NCBI RefSeq assembly: GCF_035083965.1
Contig: NC_089739.1
Span: forward strand, 10,466,001 to 10,530,000
Source of the DNA: Branchiostoma lanceolatum
Lineage: Eukaryota; Chordata; Leptocardii; Amphioxiformes; Branchiostomatidae
DNA: 64,000 nt
Direction: 5' to 3'
In this document: positions 12,061 to 25,000 of the stretch, piece by piece
Position numbering within the stretch: the first letter of the stretch is position 1
How the letters are laid out: every line of letters begins with the position of its first letter
Notes under the pieces: model-generated
The model's input: only the letters and a program-made list of their open reading frames with translations
Told to the model about the DNA's origin: nothing
Database searches by the model: none
Translations under genes and position numbers: made by a program

Positions 12061-12269
12061 ATGCAGCTTGTACTCTTCAGTACAAACCTGGTGTGTTACG
12101 CCTTGATGCGGTTTACCGGGTATGCAATACAAACAAAAACAAGTACTACATGTAGCTACTGCCCCTACAGCGTTACTAGTAGCCTCAAAAAGGCTATAGG
12201 ACACAGTACTAGTTTATTACCGTCTTTCTTTCATAAATTTTTGTTCTTACGCCATTTTGTCGTTATTAG

Positions 12270-15200
12270 GGAGACGTCTTCCACGACTACGACATTCCCA
12301 GATGGTTCACAGAGCACCACGCAGACCGTCCGCAGTCGGATGGGCCTCACCATCGACAAGGAGTTTGTGAAATCTGTGCCGGGAGTGCTCAAGCTGGTGC
12401 AGATGGTGAGTCTATCATATGGTATTATGCACAGTGTTTTGTGAACAAGGATCTTGGCAAATCAAATTTTGTTTGAAGTAACCTATAATTAGATAACTTA
12501 TGTCTATACTAAAGGTTGCCTGGTGATCACATGGGAATCATTTTTGTATTATGATATGATGCACTTTATATCGAATGATATAAGATGTATTATTACTACA
12601 TGTTTAGCTAGGTTTAAGTTCTGCAGTATACAGTGTCCTTCCCTCCTAGTTTCCTTCCTTCCTTCCTTCCTTCCTTCCTTCCTTCCTTCCTTCCTTCCTT
12701 CCTTCCTTCCTTCCTTCCTTCCTTCCTTCCTTCCTTCCTTCCTTCCTTCCTTCCTTCCTTCCTTCCTCCTTCTGTACTTCCTTCTGTACTTCCTTCTATA
12801 CTTCCTTCTATACTTCCTTCCTACTATTATTTACTTCCTTCTGTACCCCTTTCTTTACTCCATCCGTCCATCCATCCATCCTTCCTTCCATCCATCCATC
12901 CATATATCCATCCATCCATCCTTCCATCCATCCATCCATCCATCCATCCATATATCCATCCATCCATCCATCCACCCATCCATCCATATATCCATCCATC
13001 CATCCATCCATCCTTCTATCCATCCATCCATCCATCCATCCATCCATCCATATACCCATCCATCCTTCCATCCATCCATATATCCATCCATCCATCCTTC
13101 CATCCATCCATCCATCCATCCATATATCCATCCATCCATCCATCCATCCATATACCCATCCATCCATATATCCATCCATCCATCCATCCATCCTTCTATC
13201 CATCCATCCATCCATCCATATATCCATCCATCCATCCATCCAACCATATACCCATCCATCCATCCATCCATCCATCCATCCATCCAACCATATACCCATC
13301 CATCCATCCATCCATCCATCCATCCATCCATCCATCCAACCATATACCCATCCATCCATCCATCCATCCATCCATCCATATACCCATCCATCCATCCTTC
13401 CATCCATCCATATATCCATCCATCCATCCTTCCATCCATCCATCCATCCATCCATCCATCCATATATCCATCCATCCATCCATCCATATACCCATCCATC
13501 CATATATCCATCCATCCATCCATCCATCCTTCTATCCATCCATCCATCCATCCATATATCCATCCATCCATCCATCCATCCATCCATCCAACCATATACC
13601 CATCCATCCATCCATCCATCCATCCATCCATCCATCCATCCATCCATCCATCCATCCATCCATCCATCCATCCATATACCCATCCATCCATCCATCCATC
13701 CATCCATCCATCCAACCATATACCCATCCATCCATCCATCCATCCATCCATCCATCCATATACCCATCCATCCATCCTTCCATCCATCCATATATCCATC
13801 CATCCATCCTTCCATCCATCCATCCATCCATCCATCCATCCATATATCCATCCATCCATCCATCCATCCATATACCCATCCATCCATATATCCATCCATC
13901 CATCCATCCTTCTATCCATCCATCCATCCATCCATATATCCATCCATCCATCCATCCATCCAACCATATACCCATCCATCCATCCATCCATCCATCCATC
14001 CATCCATCCAACCATATACCCATCCATCCATCCATCCATCCATCCATCCATCCAACCATATACCCATCCATCCATCCATCCATCCATCCATCCATCCATC
14101 CATCCATTCAAACTCCTCTAACACCAGCTCCACTGTTCCCTCCCCAGTTCCTGTGTTTCATGGCGTTCCTCCTGTCGGAGATCGGCGTGTGTTTCTGGAC
14201 CTGCGGCGCGTACAACTTCTTCAGTTTCGTGACGATCACATCGCTGCTGTACGAGCTGTGGATATTCCTGTGGTACCTGTCACACGGGTACATGAAGATC
14301 AGCAGAGTCTGCTGGGAGAAAGTGGTAGGCAGGTTTTTTTTACTGGGAAATTTTGAAATGGGGGAGGGGGGCATTGCAAGGTAGTGGAGCGACCAAGATG
14401 TAGGAATGTGTGAAGGGGGGTTGTGGACAGGCTTTTAGATTTATAGATGGGGTCCAAAATTTGTGGGGGGGGGGGATGCTGTGATGTGAGGGCTAGGTGT
14501 GTTCTAGACTAATCATACTTTCAGCAGACCATTTTAAGCACTAAAAACTGCTCGTTCCCTCTCTGTATCCCAATATGGACTCTATGGATTAACAATTTCC
14601 TGGCATGTCAATCAGTCTTCATGCTGTCCCAGTGTCTGGTAGGACTAAAAAAAGCATCAGTGACACTGTAACAACACAGTAACATGTGTCTGTAATTACC
14701 AGGGAAACAGGGGGTCGTCCAATTCCTTCTTATTTTAGTATCATGCGTCCAATTGACCCATGGACTCATGCCTAGATAAAAACCTGGTTGGGGGGTTTTA
14801 GACAATTTTGAGTTAAAATGGTGCATTCTAAAGCTTCCTGAGAGGCAAAATTACTCCCAGACAAGTCACAGTTGAAGACTCGGGCTTCATGTACATATGA
14901 CCTTGTAGTATCTCTAGTGAATCAGAATTTCACGCTTTTCAGAGAATCTGCTCCCCAGGCCTTATAAGGTAATTAGGCGCATTTTCAAGGCTCGAATGGA
15001 GGCGCAGCACCCTTGTTCCCTGCCTTAGAAAAAGCCCTTGTATACGGTCCTATTGCAAGATGAACGACATAATCTCCAAGCAGATTTTGGGGTAGAAAGT
15101 CAGTTACAAACTTAAGATAAGTGAAAAACATTACTGTTTGTATGCCATTCACATACCTGTATATATCGATATTAGCCAGCATTGAATTAAGTTACTCAGA

Positions 15201-16180
15201 TTGAAACTGCCTGTTATAACAAGATTCAAGTACATTTTGTACTTATCTTTATCTTACCAAGAATTTTCTTTCTTTTTTGTCCTCAGGACTTCATTGGTAC
15301 ATGCGTGGTGATTGGACTAAATCTCCTGGCGTCCATTATCCTTGCGGCCCAGGCTTATGACGGCACCGGTAGTGCTGCTGCGGTAAGTACACCTTTCGAA
15401 AAAGAGTAGGGGCATGCCCCGGTGTGCGATGGTCCAAACCTTACAGTCCAGTCTGGGATGACATCTTGAAAAGGTGATAGTTCACCTGTTATGTCAATCC
15501 TTCCACAAAATGTGGTAAATCGAAATAAATGATAAATAATAAATAATGTCACCATATTGTTTGACATTGACTTGGTCAAGACTACACAATAAATTGTTGT
15601 ACTGTGTTCTGATCATTAAGTTTTGATATCTTGTTGCTGTTAGATCACAGTTGGTTAAACTTAAACATTTTAACATTCAAGACCTCAAAATATCGTTTTT
15701 GATATCTTTTAATGTTTGGCCAAATGTGTGGGGGTATTATACTTATAGGCAAGGGGAGGGCATTACATGTACTGTGTATTTCACTCCTCTACTAGTAATC
15801 GCTTCCTATCCTGAATATAGTCTTCGTTGAGTACTTTGTAGTTACTAACCATTCCCTCTTTACATTATGTGCACCACCTAGCAATCCTTAGAGGTACTGC
15901 AGGTACATAAAGATGCTCGTGACAGATATGTATGAGTATGATCTCCCCCTTTTTTTTTAACAGCATGCTTGATTGATGTATTCCCATTTCCTAGGCCTTT
16001 GGTTTTTTCGCCACTATCTCCTTCATTGCTGGCGCTTACGTGACATGGAAACTATGGAAGGAGGGACAGGAAAAAGTGCGGATAGCGAAACTCGAAGCCC
16101 AGGCAGCCGCTGGCTCACCCGATTTCGAGCAGGGCTCCCCTCCCCCTTACGACTCAGCCATCAACCCCAACGCTATATAA
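12270..16180 (+). CDS. MARVEL-domain four-transmembrane protein (CMTM/plasmolipin-like)
   Basis: Four exons join in frame: 12270-12405, 14148-14324, 15287-15382 and 15995-16180 (stop TAA). The N-terminal part is a Ser/Thr-rich cytosolic tail followed by [19 protein letters not shown]. The next exons give four hydrophobic helices: one starting [17 protein letters not shown], one around [20 protein letters not shown], one around [20 protein letters not shown] and one around [17 protein letters not shown]. This four-pass layout with a first helix preceded by a short 'PG.LK..Q' segment is typical of MARVEL proteins of membrane apposition and trafficking (family knowledge). The C-terminus carries SPPPYDSA, a PPxY motif that could bind WW domains (inference). 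The exact subfamily is not settled. The start codon is uncertain: no ATG precedes the domain in the first exon listed, and the best upstream candidate is 6500-6543. A long 3' UTR probably follows. Confidence 0.85.
12650..14107 (+). repeat. 1.45 kb tetranucleotide block: (CCTT)n then (CCAT)n with higher-order structure
   Basis: Pure (CCTT)n runs from about 12650 to 12770, followed by decayed cttcctt[ct]ta units to 12850. (CCAT)n then runs to 14107, interrupted at intervals by ccatata(t/c)cc, ccttc and ccaacc variants. Blocks of variants recur in the same order (for example catatacccatccatccat followed by atatcc near 13150, 13490 and 13875), showing segmental duplication inside the array. The unit has no stop codon in most frames, so ORFs of 360-580 codons on both strands are artefacts. 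The array ends only about 40 bp before the acceptor at 14147. Confidence 0.97.
14420..14790 (+). repeat. Dispersed repeat family D, copy 1
   Basis: Landmarks in order are ggggtccaaaatttgtgg, a G run, taggtgtgttctaga, cagaccattttaagcac, gtcccagtgtctggta, gtaattaccagggaaac and catgcgtccaattgac. The same order is found at 28565-28970 (minus) and 52250-52640 (plus). It lies in a MARVEL intron. No ORF was seen. Confidence 0.7.
14812..15060 (+). repeat. Dispersed repeat family E, uninterrupted copy
   Basis: The run from gcattctaaagcttcctgag through cacagttgaagac and gaatctgctccccag to ggcgcagcacccttg matches the interrupted copy at 58555-58765 plus 61483-61530. This copy therefore shows what the locus in RIOK3 looked like before insertion. 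Its end (gcccttg) resembles CAGGG-type element ends. Confidence 0.6.
15388..15535 (+). mobile_element. SINE 3' fragment abutting a splice donor
   Basis: The phrase acacctttcgaaaaagagta and the following gtgcgatggtccaaacctta match the SINE at 50570. The fragment starts at about +6 of the donor GTAAGT of the MARVEL exon ending at 15382. Confidence 0.65.
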
Positions 16181-19100
16181 ACCAGGCACCGTCTTCAGAA
16201 AGAGATGCACGAACCGTTCACTAGATGGCAATAGCAGATATATATGTGAGTGCAAGTCTTCGTAATTGTGTCTGGATCTGGCAGTGAAGTTAGTGGCACG
16301 TTTGCACACTTTACAAGCCACCGATCGGTGAGATGTGTCCAGATGTATGTTGCGTACACGAAGTGTGTTGAGACGTTGAAAATGTGACGTGCGTCCAAAA
16401 GAAATGTGGTTAAAAGCATCACAATGGTCTAATCTTACCAACGACACTTATGATAGACCATAATATGCTGCTGTGAAAGGGTACATGTTTTATCATAAAT
16501 TCATTTATCGTGAAAGGGTTTATCATAAAAACTGAGTTGACGTGCAGGTTGATAATTGTCTAGGAGAAAAAATATCATATTTCAGTATTAAGCACAATTT
16601 TGTGTCTTTCCGCCTAGAAGGTAATATGGACAAACAAAATATGTACACAAGAAAACAGTCCTTTGCTTTAATTTAGTTTAAAACCGTAGTTGTACGTCTA
16701 AAAGCTTTGCTTAAATGTTAAACAGTATAATGTATTTAATTGGTTGTTGTGTTGATTGCTATTTTGTAACGAAATAGATTATTTTGCTTAGTTTCTTCAT
16801 CATTCAAGTATCTCTTTGAATTTATATGTTATGATATTGTTTATGATAATGATTATAATGATAGTGAAAGAAACGGATACTTAGAAAATCATGTGAGTGT
16901 TTGGCTAATACTTCTCAGAAAACTTTACTGTCATTATCCATTGAAAGATTAAGAAATACATGCACAGAGATGTGATCATTTTGAAACACCTAGTATTTAA
17001 CTTATAAGGGGATATTTTATCTGTTGATGGGAAATCTTTTTTAGCAGTTTCCTCTTAAGTTTTGCAATAAGTACTGTCAAAAATCAAAGAAAACAATTGA
17101 GTTTATTATTAGTCTAAGAGTAGAATTGAGAACTTACTAGTAAAGGTACAAAGGCCTGGGATTCCAGGTACATGTAAATGTAACGTTACAGGCATCCATG
17201 TACCTGTATTTACGGCTTGGTGAAAAAGTAGAAGTTATAATCTATATAGAGTTACTGTATCAAATCTATAATTATTTTGTGTGGCTTACTACTGTGTCTT
17301 GTAACACATGTTTTCAAGTTCGTGTCCAACACACTAGTTCAGACTTCCGCAGATTGCAAAAACTTTTTGTTTGTGACATACACATGTACATTGTCGTCAG
17401 CAATTGCTCGAACATTTTGTCAACATTTCGAAGTGTTCCTACAGCGTACATATTATTGTTCACGTGCATGATATTCAAATACATCTGTATCTGTATCTAT
17501 ATAGCCAGTATAACCGCCATTCGGCGAAACACACCAGTTACATCATACGTGTCATGTATCCTGTGTTTTCAAATGTGTTGAAATAACGTGCTCCCCCAGA
17601 TGCAAAACAAGCAATTTTTTAGGTCGGAATTTGTTGTACGGTTATATTATAATGTTAATTCTCATGATTCAGACTGGTAACCAAAGACTGACATATTCTG
17701 AAAAAAATGGAAGTTCGAGAGATTTACTAAATAAATGTAGCATCAGTTAACCCTGAGGTACAGTATGCACACTTCAGATATCCAGATGTTCAAGACATTC
17801 TTTCAAAGACCTTGACGCTGTTTTCTTAATAGGACAGTCTTAGGGAACCTGGCAGAATTAAGAGAATTAACAATACCGTCTTTGAAAGTCGTCATGCATG
17901 GACTCAAGAGTAGCCACAAGTTAATTACAATGCTGTTGACTGTCAATGGATCTAAGCCTACATTTGTAGCTCTATGCTCTGAACACCCAAGTCAATGTCA
18001 TGTTAGATTGGACCAAAGTTGTTGAGAAAGGTTTGTAGCCATGTGTGTCCACATGTGTATATGTATTTTGTGAGCTTCGTAAATTGTATAGTGCAAACTG
18101 TCCCCGTTTTTCTAGGGTCCAGCTTTTTTAATGGAGAATTTCTGTGGTGTATTTTATGGTGTGCAGACTTATGCAGGACTTTCTATAAAGCCCATTTATA
18201 TGTACATGAAATTGTATAGTATGCAGTCAGTTGCAATTGAGTGAATCCATGTGTAGTTTTGATGTTATGGTAAAGAATAGTGGAGTTATCGATGATAAGC
18301 TGGAAGCGGTCGGTTGATGTCAAAGTGATTTTAAGCCCCTCCCTTCAAATCTGGTAGGTTATCCTTTTGAGAGAAACAAAAAGGAAATTTTGTAAAAGGA
18401 TATTGTTATCACCCCCTTTTACCCACCCCTCCCCACATATTTATATTGATAATCACACAGGTAAGATTGGGAATTGTGAAACTTAAATTGTGTCAGCAAA
18501 ATGCTACTTCAACTAACTTGATTTGATACTAAGTTGAACATTTCTTTTTAAGTTTCCAACCAAAATTATCCCCTTTTTAAAATCCTTTTCCAAAAAACCT
18601 GGCTAAAATCACTTGTCTTTGTTTATCCAATCAGGGCTACAGTAACTGATACATCTAGGGCTAGCATCCTGTTGACTTAGCATTGCAGTGTTACCCCATT
18701 TGATTGGTCAAAGTTACAATGTTGAATAACTACTGAATGTTAGTATGTGCATTGATAGTAGAAATGATCTTTGAACGTGAGTCCTGAATGGATATGTTGG
18801 TGGAGTGAATTTGATGTCAAGTGCCACAAAGTTTAGTATGATAAAGTAGGGCTATACCTGGCTGTATTGTTAAGAATTAAGTCACATAACTGGTCAGTGC
18901 TTTTGTGCAAATTGTTAGTTTTCAAAAGCCACATAGGCGATAAAATTGAAGCTATTGTAAGATAGCAATAAGGGGAATTATGACATGCAATTATAAGTCT
19001 TAGGTGACTTAAAAATGTGAAGCAAGCTAAACTAAACCAGATTTCAGTGTAACTAGAAGAAAATTTGTTGCCTTTGTATTGTTTGTATTTTGAATTTATA

Positions 19101-22050
19101 TTACTTGATAGCCTGTATGATAATAAATTTCTTAATTTGTCATCTAATATAAGTTGCATATGATAAGTTGCATAAGTGTAGACTGTACAAGCATAAATGT
19201 ATTTACTATAGGAAACTATATATACTTAAACTTAATGTTGCCTCTATTTGTAATGCTAAATTGCATCAAACTTGTTTCAATTTAATTTTTTGTGCCAATT
19301 TTTGCCATATTATTTATTGCATTTTAAGCATTTTGCCAAGCAGCATTTGCTCATTATTTATAAAACTTTACTAATATTTTTTCATACTATTTTTTATCAT
19401 AATTTTGTTGCATAGACAGACAGAGATTCTTCATTATTGTTACCATTTATATTAATCCTAGTAGCAGATTATACTGTCAATATTTCCCATTTATGAATAT
19501 TGATGTAAAAGAAATATTATTGCACACACACACACAAAATTGTCTATCTGTTAGGAGACTGTACTCTGGATGTTGTAGTGTTACATACCCAATCATACAC
19601 ATGTATGTACATGTAAACCAAAAAGTGGTGTTTGTGTATGTATGTGTATGTTTCAGTGTCTTAGCGTATACTACAAAATGTACATGGTGGTGTCTTGTTA
19701 AAAACACTTGAACTGCAGAATATGGGGAGATTCTGAATATCCAAAATGACTTAAATACATGAGAATAAAAGATATAGAATTTGCTGAAATGTCTCGTTTG
19801 TCATTTCTTTTTCTGTGATTCTTATAAGTGAGAAAAGTCCATGCATGTATGAAAAGCTCCCTCTAGTAAATGATGTTGGTATTACAGCTAAATCAGACGG
19901 TCACCATGCATGCAGTGATCAAAAGTGGACATCGGATGTCTCGCATGCCAAGCTATAGATCACATGTGCATGTGTGTGCTTTGTAAAACCAGATCATAAC
20001 TAATTGGATAATTCAAAATGATGGATACATGACTTGTCATTCCACAGTTTTATTCTGTATATAAAATGTATCAAAACTGGTTTAAGTAAAGTATGATATT
20101 TACATTGTATATGTACAGTATGGTTGACAGTTACTGTGCTAAAAGTAATTTGTCTACATCCAGACCAGAGTTTAACCTTTTGTCTGCTGAGGTACCCTTT
20201 TGGCACAAATTTAAAATGTGTTGGTCAGGGGTTAATAATTAATAATAACTTTATTGCAAGTTCATGCCCGAAGGCTAATTGCAGACAAACAAGTACATGG
20301 GAATACATGGGAATCAAAAATAGTTATCTAGACTACTGTCAAAGTTCTAAGTTAACTAAGGTTGACTATGGTTGGGTTTGACTTCTTTTTTGAAGGCAGT
20401 GGAAAATGAAGAGACCCACGTTTTAGATACAGGTATATTGTACATGTACAATGTACATGTAGCAATGGCTTGTTTTGAAGTGGCTGGCTCTAAATGGAAG
20501 ACATGTTTCTGTGGTAAAACCCAAACCAGTCCACTCCCATCCCTTATGAGTTGAAACGAGTATTTCACCTTTTGCCAGAAGAATATTGTACATGTACATG
20601 TAGGTCACCCTGCAGTAATCAAATTGTCACTAGATGTCTCCCCTGACACATCAAGGAACACATTTCCTCTCATCCCTTATGAGTTGAGAGGAATCTGTCA
20701 CCTTTTGCCAGAAGAACATACATGTACATGTAGGTAATCCTGCAGTATTAAAAATAGTCACTAGATGTCTCCCCTGACACATCAAGGAACACATTTCCAT
20801 GTACATTGTACAGTATAGATGCCCATACTTGCATAGGTGTGCAATTCCTACCACCCTTGGTGCAATCTACATGTATGTACATGTACACGACACATTGTGC
20901 TCCATTGCCAAAACTCAACATATACGGATTTCATTCGTTATTAAGTCAGGCTTCTTTTCTGTATCCCCAATTGTATGTATTTATCAAGTGTTTTTTTGAA
21001 AACGTGGCCCCTTCCCACAACATCTAACATTGATGGGTGCACAGTTCTACTGTGATCAGTCCCCCTTGGCGGACCCTGCAGCTATCAGTAAATCCGAGGG
21101 GGAAAACTTCAGCATGTGTAGAGAGGAGGTCTTGGTGGGGTAGCTGTGTAGGAGCTCTGGTGGTTGTCCATCTGACCTGGGTTACAAGGATCGGAAAAAA
21201 AAAAACTGCTTACAATAGACTAAGTTAGAGTGTATCGGTGGACAGGGTTTGATCCCAGAGTCAGCATCAGTAAAAGGAAACCCAAGCAATATTAGGGTAA
21301 AAAAATCAGATTTTGAAAGTCCATTTATTTAGTCATTTCTATACATGATTTGTTAAAACAACATTATCATAATGTATAGCAACGCCCATTATGCAAAAAT
21401 ATGACATCATTGTGATGTGAGAACTCACTGAAAATTGTGTCCAGAGTTTTTGTAGGCTCGTGAAACTAAGGGTATCATCGTACAGCACGATTTTGCGCCG
21501 TTTTAAAATGCTCAAAGTATGAAGTTATTACGCAAATGTGCCAAACAATGTTAGTAAATGTCACTACCATAAAGATTTCAGTACTTTTTAATTTCTATTT
21601 TTTGGGCCCTGATATTGCTTTGGTTGCCTTTTATTTAAGACATGTTGTGTGGGGTTGCATTTGTCATTTTGGATGGGGATGTACATTTGTACAGCTGGCA
21701 GCCCCATGTGTATATGTGAAAGCTTTAGGCTTAAAACTCAAGCATCAAACCTCTATCCAGCAAACTTATCGAGAAGAGTAAGCTAAGATCGGCCCAGTGC
21801 GCTTGGCTAAATATGCGAGCCATAATATGCATGTAGATTCTAGCTTTGACTGAGTTGACTAAAAGTGACTACATTCAAATATTCCTACGATCAACTACAA
21901 GCTAACAATAGAAATACAAAACAAATCTTAAAATTCCAGGTACTGAACGATATAGGTTTACATACATGTACGTGAATCTTTAAATATTTTTATACAATAG
22001 GGTAAGAATAATAGTGGTTTCAGTATCTTTTCTGAGTGAAGCCGCATTTC
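16181..22050. other. 3' UTR and intergenic region between MARVEL gene and TAF5L
   Basis: No further coding exon is supported on either strand. The region contains AATAAA-like signals (for example ctaaataaatg near 17730 and gagaataaaag near 19763), a tandem duplication at 20536-20798, frequent acatgtac palindromes, short CA tracts near 19525, and a SINE-tail-like piece near 21735-21780. A missing last exon of TAF5L, if it exists, would lie here but was not recognised. Confidence 0.4.
20536..20798 (+). repeat. Tandem duplication of a roughly 130 bp unit
   Basis: The unit catcccttatgagttga ... cttttgccagaagaa ... tcactagatgtctcccctga ... ggaacacatttcc occurs at 20536-20666 and again at about 20672-20798 with a few differences. 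It includes the acatgtacatgtag palindrome. Non-coding. Confidence 0.85.
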
Positions 22051-22055
22051 AAAAC

Positions 22056-25000
22056 TTACTCTTTGTCTGGTATGTTTGGTCTCATGTCCCAGACCCTGAT
22101 GACGCTGTCCCCCCCCGCCGAGGCTAACATGGTACCGTCCCGGCTGTAGCTGATGCTGTAGATACTCTCGGTGTGTGCGCGCAGTTCTTTCAACATGTCG
22201 CCCGACGTCAGGTCCCACACACGAACACACTTGTCCTCACCTAAACATTGTAGGTAATTTGTAAGGTTTAACCTTCAACATGTCACCTGATGTCAGGTCC
22301 TGCACACAAAACACCTTCCCAGCAAATGCCACCTAGCTAGTTAAGAACAAAATACATGTTGCTCAGTTGCCACTTACTGTTCTTTTTCGACCGTTTTCAA
22401 GCATAAAATCGTGGCGACAGATTTCCTTAGTCTGTTGTTGTGGTGTTTCGCTTTGCGTATGTCATTATCGGCTTCTACCATTATGCTAATAGGGTACTCA
22501 GAAGAAGGTCGCTCTTTTGATTTTATTATTATCCTATCCAGTTGAGTCCACATCAATTTGATAACAGCGTGAAAAAAATGAAGATTTTGAACCCGGCGTG
22601 TGGTGGTGATGCAGCTTCTACCGGCGCACCGTGACCGTTATTGGCACTGTACTTGCGGGGCCGAAAATCGTCTGGCCGCGACCTTCAACATGTCAACTGA
22701 TGTCAGTATTTCAAAGTACTTAGTACTCCTGCAAAAGTCTTTATGTACTTTGAACTCTTTCACATTCTCAGTTTCAACAATTTTTGTTTGTTTTTTGAAT
22801 AACAACCTGATACTACATGTATCGTATACTATTAGACGTACATTTGTATAGATGTACATTGACAAGCCTTTATTGGAAATATTAGCAGCAACTTTTCAAA
22901 GCTTACCTGCAGATGCTAAGTGCTTTCCATCAGGAGAAAATGCCAGAGAAAATATGGTTCCCTGTAAGAGAATAGAATATTAAACAATCAGCAAAACTTT
23001 AACATTAGATAATGTACGGCGATAAAAATAACAACAGTACTGACAATAAGGAAGAAATAACAACTCTGCTGCGGTTGGAACAATTCTTAAAGGAGTCCTA
23101 AACTCCAGAAGGAGGTGTCATTTTCCACTAGATTATGTATCAATGAATACATAATCAGCTGACTTTTAACAGAATTTTGCTTATGGTGAATTACACAATC
23201 ATTCTTTAAAACAATATGATACTCAATAAACCCTTGCAGACCCTACCCATGTATTCCCTATGGGTAAACATTCATCTTTAAAACTTACTTTGTGCCCATC
23301 TTTTCCGTGGAAGATACGTACAAACTTGCCGTCCTGGACGCTCCAGAGACGAACCGTACGATCTGAAGACCCCGTGGCGATGTAGTTACAGTTTGGGTGA
23401 AATTTCACACACTGGAAAACAAGATACAAAAAACGTTATGCGTCAGTAGTTTCAACATGAACATTTGTGTTTATTATATTCCAGATGCTGAAATAACTGT
23501 GCTATTATTGTCAATGAATGGTTGCTACATGTACATGTACAGATCACAGATTTGTATTCAATGTAGAAGAAAAAGCAAATATAGTAAAGATGATTTTCAC
23601 TTCCTATACTATAGTGCCACAAACAAAGAACTTCAAGTTGAAGTTCTTAACTTTAAAGTACATGTATCTAAAGTTTTTAATTTTTTCATCATTGTAAACT
23701 GAATTTACGAACACAAGAACATCTGATCTGAAGATTTGCAAAATTAATATGACATATTTCTATTACAAGATCGGGTTTACAAAACATTCAGATTCTGAAC
23801 ATTCATAAATACCAAAACATCATAGATAAAATAAACATACCAATATGTAAAAATTCTAAAGCATCAGAGGGCTTACTAAATACAACATCAGATTCAGAAT
23901 GAAGAGGATAAACTATGAAATTAAAAAAAAAAAAAAGTTTAGGCCATCTTACGTCAACGTCTTGAGAATGTCCAGCAAATATCCTGAGCGGGAAGGTTCT
24001 GTCCAGTGCCCAGAGTCTCGCGGTTCTGTCCTGGGAGCAGCTCACGAAATACGCACCCAACGGACTACGCACCATAGGGGGGGGGGGGAAATATGATAGG
24101 ATTGACATGACTGTATGTATAACTGTGCAAGCATCTTTTAACTATTTTTGTGTAACTTTGCTATTGTGTTAAAATGACACAAAAAAGAGTAGAAAGAGTA
24201 TTACATTTGTATGCCGAGAAGTGGCCTCTTACGGCCTTGCATTGAGCGAGATCGTTTAAAAAACAACATAATATTATATGATATTATATGATATTAGAGA
24301 TTTTTTTTTAAATGTGGCATATTTGCATAGAAACTAGATTATATCTGAAGGAAATGATATTATACAAAATGTTGGGTATTGCATAATTATGGGGGGCTGA
24401 TATTGTCTTTCATGAAAATAGGTCTGGATTATTATAAATAGGTCTGGATTATCGCTTAGTTTTTACTTATTAATAATAATATTGCAACACAATCTCAGAA
24501 TATACATTTTTTGTGCGAGAAAGACTATTATTAAATTAGTGGTCATGAAAGTAGTATAACTATGTGCCAAAATGCTAGGCTCTACCATCCTCCGCGGGTC
24601 GCTGGGAAAATAGTAGAAATTGGCCAATATTGTATGAAGGGAGTCGGCTATGGAGATAGGGTCCAAAATTGCAGGTGCAAATGTTACCGTCCATGGCCAA
24701 AGTCCCCCGGCAAATATATTCTCCCTATAGCCGGCGCGGTTAGTCTGGTAGAGACTAGCAAAATGCTGTTATTTGTATAAATTGATTTCAAACGAACCTG
24801 GTGTCTATGTCCCATACTGGATAGCTGTGGCCTTTGTACTGGACATCATTGGTGAAAGTTGAGAGATTCCATAGTCGTACTGAAACGTACAGTCAGAAAA
24901 CACAATCAAGACTAAGGTGGCGCTTTTGCGGTGGCGCTTTTGCTGTGAGAACACTGTCCCAAACGTGGCTAAGCTTGTATCCCCCCTCGTCTCGGTTCAT

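Noticed and set aside
12523-14384. Very long ORFs (360-580 codons) on both strands
   Set aside because: They are translations of the (CCTT)n/(CCAT)n array (PSIH-type and MDGW-type repeats). Tetranucleotides without stops stay open in every frame; there is no start context or conserved domain.
21958-22230. 90-codon minus-strand ORF
   Set aside because: Wrong frame over the TAF5L last exon. The proper frame, read through eight G residues, gives WD40 sequence and fits all exon phases.
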